Source: Oscillospiraceae bacterium (GTDB taxonomy: Bacteria; Bacillota; Clostridia; Oscillospirales; Acutalibacteraceae). Taken from it: a stretch of DNA of 6,904 bases. Positions 1-6,575 of this stretch are shown in pieces. The position numbers were made by a program, and so were the translations under genes. The notes beneath the pieces are model-generated. The model saw nothing but the letters and a program-made list of their open reading frames with translations, was not told the DNA's origin and searched no databases. The stretch is from assembly GCA_009783605.1 (NCBI GenBank), contig WRDE01000108.1:1-6904 (forward strand), in the 5' to 3' direction. Position 1 is the first letter of the stretch. Every line of letters starts with the position of its first letter.

Positions 1-450
1 CAAGGATGTGTTGAAGGCGGTGACGTTGCTGTTGTACAGCCGGCGGGCGGCTTGCAGATGCTGCTCCGCGTCGCGGATGCCGGATTGCAGTTCCCGGAAC
101 ACGTCGGCCGAACGCAGCTCCGGGTAGCTTTCGGCGACCGCGTGGATCCGGGCCGCCATCGCGTCAATCTGGCTGCTTTTGTCGTTCATTTCGGTTATCG
201 ACATGCCCCGGCGCAGCTGGATCGTCTGGGTGAACAGCTCTTTTTCGTGGGCGGCATACCCCTTGGCCACGTCCAGCAGCTTGGTCAGCATGTCGTACCG
301 CTTGGTCAGTGATACCTCGATCCCGGACAGTGCCTCGTCGATTTTGATCTGTTTCCGCTTGAATCCGTTGCCGGTACGGATCCACCAAAAAACAGCGACC
401 AGCAGGATAAAGGCGACGGCGGCAAAAAGGATGAGTAATGGGTGTTCCAT
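1..450 (-). CDS. lemA: LemA family membrane protein (C-terminus beyond window)
   Basis: The first 150 codons of a LemA family protein are visible; the 3' end lies outside the window. Residues about 4-24 form one N-terminal membrane helix (LLILFAAVAFILLVAVFWWI). A charged helical region typical of LemA follows: KRKQIKIDEALSGIEVSLTK, then RYDMLTKLLDVAKGYAAHEK. Near the visible end lies AARRLYNSNVTAFNT, which matches the family's ARRxYNxxVxxYN signature. The family is a small membrane-anchored antiparallel helical bundle of unsettled biochemical role; it is usually about 180-200 residues, so some 35-50 are missing here. The start at 450 is fixed by a perfect AAGGAGG (plus-strand 460-466) nine nucleotides upstream. 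It lies 58 nt downstream of the DUF3137 gene on the same strand, and LemA and DUF3137 proteins often neighbour each other. The family assignment is confident; the function is not known from the sequence. Confidence 0.93.
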   Translation of the reverse strand, partial: MEHPLLILFAAVAFILLVAVFWWIRTGNGFKRKQIKIDEALSGIEVSLTKRYDMLTKLLDVAKGYAAHEKELFTQTIQLRRGMSITEMNDKSSQIDAMAARIHAVAESYPELRSADVFRELQSGIRDAEQHLQAARRLYNSNVTAFNTSL

Positions 451-459
451 TGAAAAATG

Positions 460-466
460 CCTCCTT
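460..466 (-). promoter_or_regulatory. Ribosome binding site of lemA
   Basis: The minus strand reads AAGGAGG, a perfect Shine-Dalgarno core, nine nucleotides before the ATG at 450-448. It sets the start of the edge-truncated lemA gene and suggests efficient translation independent of the upstream gene. Confidence 0.85.
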
Positions 467-508
467 AAATAAATTCTTTTTAATATGGATTCTTATTTGC
501 GCAAACGA

Positions 509-1501
509 TTATGCATTTTCTGTCCCCTTAAACAGATGATCATTCTGAAACAATTCGTCCAAAATGGCGGTGATATAGCGGGTCTCGGCCTGGAACCGCC
601 GGCGGAGGGCGGGGAGATCCTTGGTAGTAGCCGCCTTTCTGCCGATTTCAAAGGAATCGCGGTTGTTATGTACCGCGATATACACCGCTTCGCCGGCGAA
701 GCAGAGATTGGTGAGCCCGTTGGCCTGCTGGTCGGCGGCGAGGATATATTCCATGAAATGGGGCGTCAGCACATAAAAAGCGGTATGCGGATCATTCGTG
801 AGGATCTGGAACTGGGTGTTGAAGGCGAGGTTTTCGGTTTCAACATCGCTTTTGCGGTTGACATGGCTGCCGAACATCTTTTTGGCAATGCCCCGCCGCT
901 CGGCCTTTTCCCGGACCCGCACCATCGCGGGCAGCTGCTTATCCAACTGGCAGGATATCCACTGTCCTCTGAAAACCGTCACATAATGGGTCTGGGTATG
1001 GCCGTCGCTGTCGGTGGTGGTCTCCTCCCTTTCGAGGTGTATGTCCGAAAACTCGATGCGGTGTCCTTTATACAGAGCTTTGACATAATCGCTGCCGGAG
1101 CAGTGATCCCAGCCGTCGACCAGCCCTGCGCCGGAGATGATATGGCGGGGGAAACACCCTCTCGGATTATACTCAATATCCGAAAAAACCGCCTCCAGCG
1201 CGTCCCGCACCGCGTTTTGCTTGATCAGACCGATCATTCTCGCGCTGGCCGAGCTTTTCATCAGCCAGAACGCCAGAGCGGCGATCAGTGCCGGGATAGA
1301 GAGCGGCCATATGTCCGCAAAAAAGAATATCACCGCCCCGGCGAGACAGGCCAGCGCGCCCCAACCCATATTTTTTTTACGCGCCGTCAGCGCGTCCAGA
1401 TTGGCCCGCAGTTCATTGTCGTCCAAACGCGTGTTTCCGGCCGCCGCCGCATTGTTATCGCCGCCGCCCGCCGGCGCAGGTTCCCGTCTTTCCGGTTCCA
1501 T
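509..1501 (-). CDS. DUF3137 domain membrane protein
   Basis: A 330-residue protein of unknown biochemical function. Residues 1-40 are hydrophilic, with a Pro/Ala/Gly/Asn-rich stretch. Two close membrane helices follow at about 46-62 and 66-82. The rest (about 95-320) is a soluble alpha/beta domain, probably cytoplasmic, resembling DUF3137. Typical segments are YKGHRIEFSDIHLEREE (144-160), VFRGQWISCQLDK (176-188), NTQFQILTNDPHTAFYVLTP (228-247) and LCFAGEAVYIAVHNNRDSFE (266-285). The ATG at 1501 has only a weak GGGGG element nine nucleotides upstream. An ATG at 1505 is in another frame. The gene is transcribed into lemA 58 nt downstream, a recurring pairing that suggests a shared membrane role. 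The domain call rests on remembered sequence pattern, not a profile search. Confidence 0.85.
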   Translation of the reverse strand: MEPERREPAPAGGGDNNAAAAGNTRLDDNELRANLDALTARKKNMGWGALACLAGAVIFFFADIWPLSIPALIAALAFWLMKSSASARMIGLIKQNAVRDALEAVFSDIEYNPRGCFPRHIISGAGLVDGWDHCSGSDYVKALYKGHRIEFSDIHLEREETTTDSDGHTQTHYVTVFRGQWISCQLDKQLPAMVRVREKAERRGIAKKMFGSHVNRKSDVETENLAFNTQFQILTNDPHTAFYVLTPHFMEYILAADQQANGLTNLCFAGEAVYIAVHNNRDSFEIGRKAATTKDLPALRRRFQAETRYITAILDELFQNDHLFKGTENA

Positions 1502-1544
1502 GCATGTTTACCCCCGTTTTTTCGGATATTTTGGTGTTTTTTAT

Positions 1545-1573
1545 AGTATAGCAAGAAATGAGAGGGAATGCAA
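1545..1573 (-). promoter_or_regulatory. Sigma-A-like promoter of the DUF3137-lemA operon
   Basis: On the minus strand a -35-like TTGCAT (plus-strand 1568-1573, 3 of 6 consensus bases) is separated by exactly 17 nt from a -10 TATACT (1545-1550, 5 of 6). The -10 is followed by an AT-rich start region about 40 nt before the DUF3137 ATG. The -10 and the spacing are good; the -35 is weak. The promoter lies in the 183-nt divergent gap shared with the beta-helix gene. Confidence 0.6.
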
Positions 1574-1669
1574 TAATAAATTGTTATTCGATTTTTTACA
1601 ATAATTCTCAAAAATAATTCACCTCATAATGAAAATACTATCAAAGAGATTCCAAAATGTAAAAAAAAT

Positions 1670-1675
1670 GAGGTG
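1670..1675 (+). promoter_or_regulatory. Ribosome binding site selecting the ATG at 1685
   Basis: GAGGTG lies nine nucleotides before the ATG at 1685-1687. The alternative GTG at 1673 overlaps this site and has no Shine-Dalgarno of its own. The signal peptide also begins more naturally at 1685 (MTVCKK). Both points favour the internal ATG. Confidence 0.7.
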
Positions 1676-1684
1676 CGATTTATT

Positions 1685-3160
1685 ATGACCGTATGCAAAA
1701 AAATAATCCTGGCTGTGCTGGCCTTGTCGGTTCTTGCGGCTTTTTGCCCGGGCGTTTCGGCGGCTTTCGCGGCAGCGGTTGACCCCGACGCGTTTTATGT
1801 GAGTCCCGGGGGGACGTTGCCGGCCGCGGCGCCGGCGGGGCACCGTTTTACCACCGTTATCGACGCGATAACGGCCAATGAAGCCGATGCGGGCGGGCGG
1901 ACCGTTTATGTGGACGACGGCGTCTATACCGGCAGCTTTCATATCCGGAAGCCGGTGAAATTGATCGGTACTAACCATGCCGCCATTATTCAGAATACGC
2001 CGGAGCCCGCCGGTTCCAACGGGCTCTGGATCATGTGCTCCGACGTGACCATCGAGGGGCTGACCATCAAAGGCTATCCCGCGCCGGCGGAATGGGGCGC
2101 TTATAACTGTATCAATATCTGGAATATCCCCGGCGGTGTGCTTGAGAATGTGACGATCCGGAACAACCTGCTGCAGCCCGGCTATTTTCACAATCCGGAC
2201 CGGTCGGCGGGGTATGCAATCGAAACGCTGTTTTCCAACGATATTGTCTCCCGGAATATCCTGATTGAGGGGAATACCATCGAGCCGGTCGATCCGGCCA
2301 AAGGGGCCGCCCGGCCGTTTGTGATCAATCCCGGCTCCGAAAAGGTCACGGTGAAAAATAATGAGATCAAAGGCAAATATGTGGCCGGGGCGTTGGTTTC
2401 CGGCAAAAAAGACGGCGGTGTGGTGATCCAAGGCAACAAATTTCACGGCGTGTCCCCCCGGTCGGTGGAGGCCACATGGGGCTGGAGCGATCCCCTCTGG
2501 GGCGAGGTGCAGATCACCGGCAACCAATTCGCCAACTGGACCGAAGTGCCGGTCTATGTGGAATACGCCCAGATCAACAAGATCACCGGCAACACCTTCA
2601 CCGATATTATCGACGGAAAAAGCACCACCAATGTGGCCATCCGGCAGTTTTTGGGGAACGATACCGATGCCCATTTCAAAACCCATATCGTCCCGAAAGA
2701 ACCCGCCGGGACCTGGTTTGACAATATGCCCTATGTATATGCCCAGGAAAAGTATACCAAAAACGGCGAGCATTTTGTGGATTATCTTCCGATGACGTAT
2801 AAATTGGTCTATTATAAGGATATGATCGCGGCCGACAAAAAGATCGGCGGCACCGTCAGCGGCAAAACCTTCCTCACCGGCGCGCCGGTCAATGAGGCGA
2901 TGGCGACCAAGGATCTGGGAGCCGGCTGGATGGATCTGCACCGGCCGGAAGGATACCATACCCTGATAACCTATCCCGCGGTGGAGGCCAACGCGGAGGA
3001 TCAGATCATCACGGTGGTATACGCGGAAAACATTCCGATCCCGCCGCCGCAGACCGGCGAAGCCCCCGGCATGATCCCGGCGTTTATGTTTGTAACCGGC
3101 GGATGGCTGATTGTATTCCTGAAAATGAAAAGATGGGGTAAGACAGCGAAAAATTATTAA
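1685..3160 (+). CDS. Secreted right-handed beta-helix protein with PPQTG wall-sorting signal
   Basis: A 491-residue exported protein. Residues 1 to about 31 are a Sec signal peptide: basic MTVCKK, a hydrophobic core, and an alanine-rich cleavage region (VSAAFAAA). Residues about 72-308 look like a right-handed parallel beta-helix of the pectate-lyase/NosD/DUF1565 type. It has regular short turns such as VTIEGLTIKG (121-130), VTIRNNLLQ (156-164), ILIEGNTIE (192-200), VTVKNNEIKG (221-230), VVIQGNKFHG (246-255), VQITGNQF (275-282) and ITGNTF (300-305). Residues about 310-450 are a non-repetitive region with no recognised domain. The C-terminus carries PPQTG (454-458), a hydrophobic stretch (463-479) and a basic tail (KMKRWGK): a sortase sorting signal with P in place of L. 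This fold often binds or cleaves polysaccharide, but I see no catalytic signature, so substrate and activity are unassigned. It is divergent from DUF3137-lemA and appears monocistronic. Fold and export are confident; enzymatic role is open. Confidence 0.85.
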   Translation: MTVCKKIILAVLALSVLAAFCPGVSAAFAAAVDPDAFYVSPGGTLPAAAPAGHRFTTVIDAITANEADAGGRTVYVDDGVYTGSFHIRKPVKLIGTNHAAIIQNTPEPAGSNGLWIMCSDVTIEGLTIKGYPAPAEWGAYNCINIWNIPGGVLENVTIRNNLLQPGYFHNPDRSAGYAIETLFSNDIVSRNILIEGNTIEPVDPAKGAARPFVINPGSEKVTVKNNEIKGKYVAGALVSGKKDGGVVIQGNKFHGVSPRSVEATWGWSDPLWGEVQITGNQFANWTEVPVYVEYAQINKITGNTFTDIIDGKSTTNVAIRQFLGNDTDAHFKTHIVPKEPAGTWFDNMPYVYAQEKYTKNGEHFVDYLPMTYKLVYYKDMIAADKKIGGTVSGKTFLTGAPVNEAMATKDLGAGWMDLHRPEGYHTLITYPAVEANAEDQIITVVYAENIPIPPPQTGEAPGMIPAFMFVTGGWLIVFLKMKRWGKTAKNY

Positions 3161-3170
3161 CAACATTTGC

Positions 3171-3205
3171 CATGTAAGGAACGGCCGCCGGCCGTTCCTT
3201 ACATG
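3171..3205 (+). terminator. Perfect 16-bp hairpin after the beta-helix gene (terminator-like, no U-tract)
   Basis: CATGTAAGGAACGGCC (3171-3186) is followed by a 3-nt GCC loop and its exact reverse complement (3190-3205). The stem is long and starts 10 nt after the stop codon at 3160. No run of T follows on either strand, so it is not a canonical intrinsic terminator. It may terminate, block 3' exonucleases, or act at the DNA level. Confidence 0.55.
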
Positions 3206-3206
3206 T

Positions 3207-3236
3207 GTGAATATAATATACTGATATTATATTCAC
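3207..3236. repeat. Perfect 13-bp AT-rich inverted repeat
   Basis: GTGAATATAATAT (3207-3219), a 4-nt ACTG loop and the exact reverse complement ATATTATATTCAC (3224-3236) form a second hairpin starting one base after the GC-rich one. The stem is almost entirely A/T. A protein-binding palindrome or cruciform site is as likely as an RNA terminator. Confidence 0.6.
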
Positions 3237-3250
3237 GGTTTAGCATTGCT

Positions 3251-3326
3251 GCCCAATCTTTTTGGCTGACGGCAGATGGGCGGCGGTTTGTGGCTGTGAG
3301 ATAGTATCGGCAAATTAGATTGCCCT
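3251..3326 (+). repeat. Partial copy of the intergenic repeat (right-terminal 76 bp)
   Basis: This stretch aligns without gaps to 6622-6697, with 64 of 76 identical bases by hand count. Shared runs include CCCAATCTTTTT, GCTGACGGCAG, TGGCTGT and AAATTAGA. It corresponds to the right end of the palindromic element at 6424-6696, in the same orientation, without the long central inverted repeat. Like that element it sits between the end of one transcription unit and the promoter of the next. It is non-coding as far as I can see. Confidence 0.85.
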
Positions 3327-3345
3327 GCGTTCCTTATTCTTGTTA

Positions 3346-3374
3346 TTGACATTTTTCTTGTTTACCTTTATTAT
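3346..3374 (+). promoter_or_regulatory. Sigma-A promoter of the PPIase-ligase operon
   Basis: A perfect -35 TTGACA (3346-3351) is followed by a 17-nt spacer and a -10 TATTAT (3369-3374, 5 of 6 consensus bases). The expected transcript starts near 3381, giving a leader of roughly 30 nt. This is the strongest promoter in the window. It begins 20 nt after the partial repeat ends. Confidence 0.8.
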
Positions 3375-3397
3375 ATTAGCAGATTTTCAATTTTTAT

Positions 3398-3403
3398 AAG
3401 GAG
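3398..3403 (+). promoter_or_regulatory. Ribosome binding site of the PPIase lipoprotein gene
   Basis: AAGGAG lies nine nucleotides before the ATG at 3413. A second purine-rich GGAGA abuts the ATG too closely to be the main site. It supports the start that gives a complete lipoprotein signal. Confidence 0.8.
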
Positions 3404-3412
3404 ATTTGGAGA

Positions 3413-4507
3413 ATGAAAAAGCATAAAATACAGTTGTGCCGCCTTTTGGTGTTGGTTCTGCTTCTTGCGCTGCTGACCGGTTGCGGGGATCCTGAAGGCC
3501 GGACGGGCTTTGCCTATAGCGAGGGGATTGATGAAAACGGTTTTTGGGAAGGGGTCAAAGCGTTGGATTATGTCGGGACTTTTACCTATAAGGGTATATC
3601 GGTCCCGGCGGATGTACATCAAATTCCGGATGAAGCCGTCCAGGACGAGATCAACGGCATTCTGTCTGAATTTTCAACCGATACCCAAATCACCGACCGC
3701 GCGGTTGCTGACGGGGATACCGTAAATATTGATTTCGCGGGCAGTGTGGACGGCGTGCCGTTTGCGGGCGGCGACACCGAGGGCAAGGGGTATCCGGTCG
3801 TTATCGGGGAAACCAATTTTATTGATGATTTTATCGACCAGCTGATCGGTACCATGCCCGGGGATACCATCAATGTAGAGGTCACCTTCCCGGACGAATA
3901 TCCGAATGACCCGAGTCTTGCGGGGCAGGATGCCGTATTTGTCACGACGATCAATTTTATTGTTGATAAGGCGCTGCCGGAGCTGACCGACGAATTCGTC
4001 AAAACGAATCTGTCCGAGAGTGACGGGTGGGAAACTGTTGCCGAAATGCAGGATAAAATACGGGCGGAGCTGCACAAAAGAGCTGTCAGAGAATATATCG
4101 ACGGATATCTGAAAACCGAGGTGCCGGTTCAGGAGGTGCCCGCCAAGCTGATAACCTATCAGGAAAAGGTGATGCTGGAGTATTATCAGGGATATGCGGA
4201 TAACTACGGAATGGAGCTGGAGGAATTCCTCAGCGCCTATGTGGACGCGTCCAGCGTGGAGGAGCTGATCGAGACCAAGCGGAAAGAGGTTTTGCAGAGC
4301 GTGAAATTTTCGCTGATCGTCCAGGCGATAGCGGAGGACGGGCAATTTACGGTCAGCAATCAGGATCTGGCGGACTATTTTGCCGAATATGCCGGTTCCA
4401 GTGACTATTCCATGTTTGAGGAGGAATATGGACTGCCCTGGCTGAAGCAGGTTGTGCTGACCCAAAAGGTGTTGAATTATATAGCCGATAATGCGGTTTT
4501 GGCGTAA
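3413..4507 (+). CDS. Trigger-factor-like FKBP-type peptidyl-prolyl isomerase lipoprotein
   Basis: A 364-residue exported lipoprotein. The signal is basic MKKHK, a leucine-rich core, and lipobox LTGC with the lipidated cysteine at residue 24. Residues about 50-95 resemble the linker before the trigger factor isomerase domain. Residues about 96-186 are an FKBP-type prolyl isomerase domain: GDTVNIDFAGSVDGVPFAGG, then FIDQLIGTMPGD, VTFPDEYP and AGQDAVF. LPELTDEFVK (188-197) begins the trigger factor C-terminal helical chaperone domain, which runs to the end. The N-terminal ribosome-binding domain of cytosolic trigger factor is absent and replaced by the lipoprotein signal. It should therefore act outside the membrane, folding exported proteins, as PrsA does with a different isomerase fold. 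It is the first gene of an operon with the O-antigen-ligase-like protein. Domain assignment is confident; clients are unknown. Confidence 0.92.
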   Translation: MKKHKIQLCRLLVLVLLLALLTGCGDPEGRTGFAYSEGIDENGFWEGVKALDYVGTFTYKGISVPADVHQIPDEAVQDEINGILSEFSTDTQITDRAVADGDTVNIDFAGSVDGVPFAGGDTEGKGYPVVIGETNFIDDFIDQLIGTMPGDTINVEVTFPDEYPNDPSLAGQDAVFVTTINFIVDKALPELTDEFVKTNLSESDGWETVAEMQDKIRAELHKRAVREYIDGYLKTEVPVQEVPAKLITYQEKVMLEYYQGYADNYGMELEEFLSAYVDASSVEELIETKRKEVLQSVKFSLIVQAIAEDGQFTVSNQDLADYFAEYAGSSDYSMFEEEYGLPWLKQVVLTQKVLNYIADNAVLA

Positions 4508-4528
4508 ATGTACGGTATATATACATAC

Positions 4529-4534
4529 GGTGGA
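4529..4534 (+). promoter_or_regulatory. Probable ribosome binding site for the O-antigen-ligase-like gene
   Basis: GGTGGA lies six nucleotides before the ATG at 4541. The frame is already open from an ATG at 4508, directly after the upstream TAA, and another ATG lies at 4535. The 4508 start has no Shine-Dalgarno and would add an uncharged MYGIYTYGGMT leader. The 4541 start gives the usual basic MAKKKIMK N-terminus. Coupling through 4508 cannot be excluded. Confidence 0.5.
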
Positions 4535-4540
4535 ATGACT

Positions 4541-6325
4541 ATGGCAAAAAAGAAGATTATGAAACCGGAACAGAAGCGGTTATCGCCGGTCAACCACTGT
4601 ATGACCTTGTTTTTTATACTTATCACGGTATGGCAGGGCGGTTTCTCCAATATCTCCTGGTGTCTGTCGGGCATATTTCTGTCCGCTCTACTGACCTTCC
4701 GCCCGTTTGTCATCCCGCCGAAATTTGTTTTGTTTGCGCTGGCGGGGCTGTTGGCCGCATACGCCGTTTCCACTGTGAATGCCGGTTTCCATGCCGAGGG
4801 GTGGATGGGCGCCGGAAAAATCGTGGTCGTGATCGTCTGGGTGCTGCTGCTGTTTGGTATGGAGCTGGACGCCGACGATCTGGTTTTTAAGGCGGGGTTG
4901 GTGGTGGCCGGCGTCGGGCTGCTGGCTTACGGCGGTTGGCTGACCAACATGACGGTGGCAGGACGGCTGTTCGGCGTTTTTCAGTACGCCAACGCCACCG
5001 GGATCTTTTTGGCCGTCTGCGCTTTCTTGACCCGGCTCTCGGGGAAAAAAGCCGTCTGGGCGGTGATGATGGAGACCGCGCTGATGCTGACCTTATCGGT
5101 CGGCGCGCTGGCGGTGTATGCCGCGGGATGGATCCTCTATTGTATTGCCGGGAAAAAGATGTGCGTCGGATATTGTTTGTGCGGCATGATTTTGTCGGCT
5201 GTCATTGCGGCCGGCATGCTGGCTGTTGCCAGATATACGCCGTTCCCCTGGCTGTCGCCGCTAATCCCCCTCGCATATATCGTTGCATGGAAACCGGTGC
5301 AGATATTTATAGATAATTTATCGCAAAAGAGATGGGTTATCGGTGGCGCGATTGCGCTGGGCAGTGCTTCGGTCGGGGGAGTATTGCTGCTGCGAGGTAT
5401 GCAGCCGCTGTTGACCTTTGTTGAGCGGGCGATACAGATCAGCGATGGGTTCAACACCATGCTGTTGCATCCGTTAGGATTGGGGCCCGGCGCGTGGGCG
5501 TTTTATATGCAGATGTATAAAACCGCTGACTACGATGCGGCGGTGCCCCACTGCGGGTATATCCAGATCGGGCTGTCCGGCGGGTTTCTGGCGGTGGGAT
5601 TGGTGGCCGCCTTAATCGTCTATTGGCTGTACCGGAAAAGGATGGACAAATATATCGTGGCGGCGCTGATGATCTTAGTCCACGCCCTCCAGGATTTTTC
5701 CTTTTCGTTTCTGGCGATCATTCTGTTGCTGCTGCTCTGTATGTATGCGGCCGAGAACCGGCGGGAGCCGGATGCATATACCATATTTCCAAAGCGCCTT
5801 GGCGCGCTGTTTCTTCTGCCGGTTATCGCCTGCGCGGTTTTAGTTATCCCGGAAACGGTGAAAAACCGGGCCGGATGGGCGGCGGCGGAGGGCCGGTATG
5901 AGGATGCGGCGGACATTTTGGCCGGCGGCTTTCTTTTGCCGGATGACACCGAAGCGTCGCTGCTGCGCATCCTGTATGCCGGGAAGGCAGAGGATTATCC
6001 TGGGGTGGACAGGGAATTTGACCGGATGAAAAACCCGAATGACCGGGCGCTGTACTGGAAAGTTGTTTCCTGTATGGAGCAGGGCAGGTTTACGCAGGCG
6101 GCCAGGTTCGGGCTGCTCTGTGCCGAAAAGGCCCCTTACCGATGGGAGGTGTATCAGCTTATCGAAGAAATCCTGCCGCGGCTTTCCGCGGCGGAGCGGG
6201 AGGAATGCGAGGAACGGATGCAGGCGATCCGGGACCAGGCCCGCCGGAATACCCACAGTTTGTCAAAATATTTAGGCAGTGCTCCCGCTGAATTATCGGA
6301 AGATTTTCTATACCGGTCTCATTGA
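4541..6325 (+). CDS. O-antigen ligase/Wzy-like polytopic membrane protein with C-terminal helical tail
   Basis: A 594-residue protein with roughly ten or more hydrophobic segments between residues about 20 and 440. Motifs typical of the WaaL/Wzy_C family appear in order: GRLFGVFQYANATG (141-154), HPLGLGPGAW (310-319, in the large extracytoplasmic loop), VPHCGYIQIGLSGG (335-348) and HALQDFSFSF (381-390). The family transfers or polymerises undecaprenyl-linked glycans on the outer face of the membrane. In a Gram-positive cell the product could be a capsule, a wall polysaccharide or glycosylated protein. Residues about 441-594 are soluble and helical, with a TPR-like feel (WAAAEGRYEDAADIL, CMEQGRFTQAARFGLLCAEK). 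It starts 33 nt after the PPIase gene and is followed by a strong terminator, so the two form an operon. No glycosyltransferases or flippase are visible. The fold is confident; substrate and ligase versus polymerase role are not resolved. Confidence 0.85.
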   Translation: MAKKKIMKPEQKRLSPVNHCMTLFFILITVWQGGFSNISWCLSGIFLSALLTFRPFVIPPKFVLFALAGLLAAYAVSTVNAGFHAEGWMGAGKIVVVIVWVLLLFGMELDADDLVFKAGLVVAGVGLLAYGGWLTNMTVAGRLFGVFQYANATGIFLAVCAFLTRLSGKKAVWAVMMETALMLTLSVGALAVYAAGWILYCIAGKKMCVGYCLCGMILSAVIAAGMLAVARYTPFPWLSPLIPLAYIVAWKPVQIFIDNLSQKRWVIGGAIALGSASVGGVLLLRGMQPLLTFVERAIQISDGFNTMLLHPLGLGPGAWAFYMQMYKTADYDAAVPHCGYIQIGLSGGFLAVGLVAALIVYWLYRKRMDKYIVAALMILVHALQDFSFSFLAIILLLLLCMYAAENRREPDAYTIFPKRLGALFLLPVIACAVLVIPETVKNRAGWAAAEGRYEDAADILAGGFLLPDDTEASLLRILYAGKAEDYPGVDREFDRMKNPNDRALYWKVVSCMEQGRFTQAARFGLLCAEKAPYRWEVYQLIEEILPRLSAAEREECEERMQAIRDQARRNTHSLSKYLGSAPAELSEDFLYRSH

Positions 6326-6368
6326 GAACGCCTGGTTCTATTGGGTCAGGCAGGACGGCAAATGGGGC

Positions 6369-6405
6369 AGCCCGCCGGCGCAATCAGCGCCGGCGGGCTT
6401 TTTAT
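6369..6405 (+). terminator. Intrinsic terminator of the PPIase-ligase operon
   Basis: AGCCCGCCGGCGC (6369-6381), a 5-nt AATCA loop and the perfect reverse complement (6387-6399) run into a TTTTTATT tail. A 13-bp GC-rich stem followed by a T-tract is the classic Rho-independent form. It lies 43 nt after the stop codon at 6325. Confidence 0.95.
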
Positions 6406-6451
6406 TGGGGGTTGGTATCCCGCGGCAATCCAATTCCCCCCCCCAGCTGTT

Positions 6452-6517
6452 GTCAGCCAAAAAGATTGGGTACCACCCAACTGCCACAGTCCGCAGCGGG
6501 AACTTTGTTCCCGCAGA
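6452..6517 (+). repeat. Left core arm of the long inverted repeat
   Basis: This 66-nt arm pairs with 6576-6641 with 65 of 66 complementary positions; the only mismatch is C6458 opposite A6635. Inside it is a smaller perfect palindrome, GCGGGAAC-TTT-GTTCCCGC (6496-6514), so the arm can fold alone or with its partner. Confidence 0.95.
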
Positions 6518-6575
6518 TAAATGGTGTGCAAGGAGAGGGATTCCCCTTAAAAATCCCCCTCCACACACCTATTCG

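Noticed and set aside
485..1546. Plus-strand open frame of 353 codons opposite the DUF3137 gene
   Set aside because: It shows no family pattern, and the minus-strand frame has membrane helices, DUF3137-like segments and an upstream promoter. Treated as a shadow.
1595..1641. Possible promoter for the beta-helix gene (TTTACA at 1595, CATAAT at 1625, TACTAT at 1636)
   Set aside because: No combination has acceptable 16-18 nt spacing. A promoter must exist in this AT-rich gap, but I cannot place it.
1619..3166. Long open frame of over 500 codons on the minus strand opposite the beta-helix gene
   Set aside because: Its product is rich in G, R, H and I with no coherent domain, signal or ribosome binding site. 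The plus-strand frame has a signal peptide, repeats and a sorting signal. It is an antisense shadow of GC-biased codons.
3674..4465. Open frame of 263 codons on the minus strand opposite the PPIase gene
   Set aside because: No domain or ribosome binding site is apparent, while the plus-strand gene has an unmistakable lipobox and FKBP/trigger factor domains.
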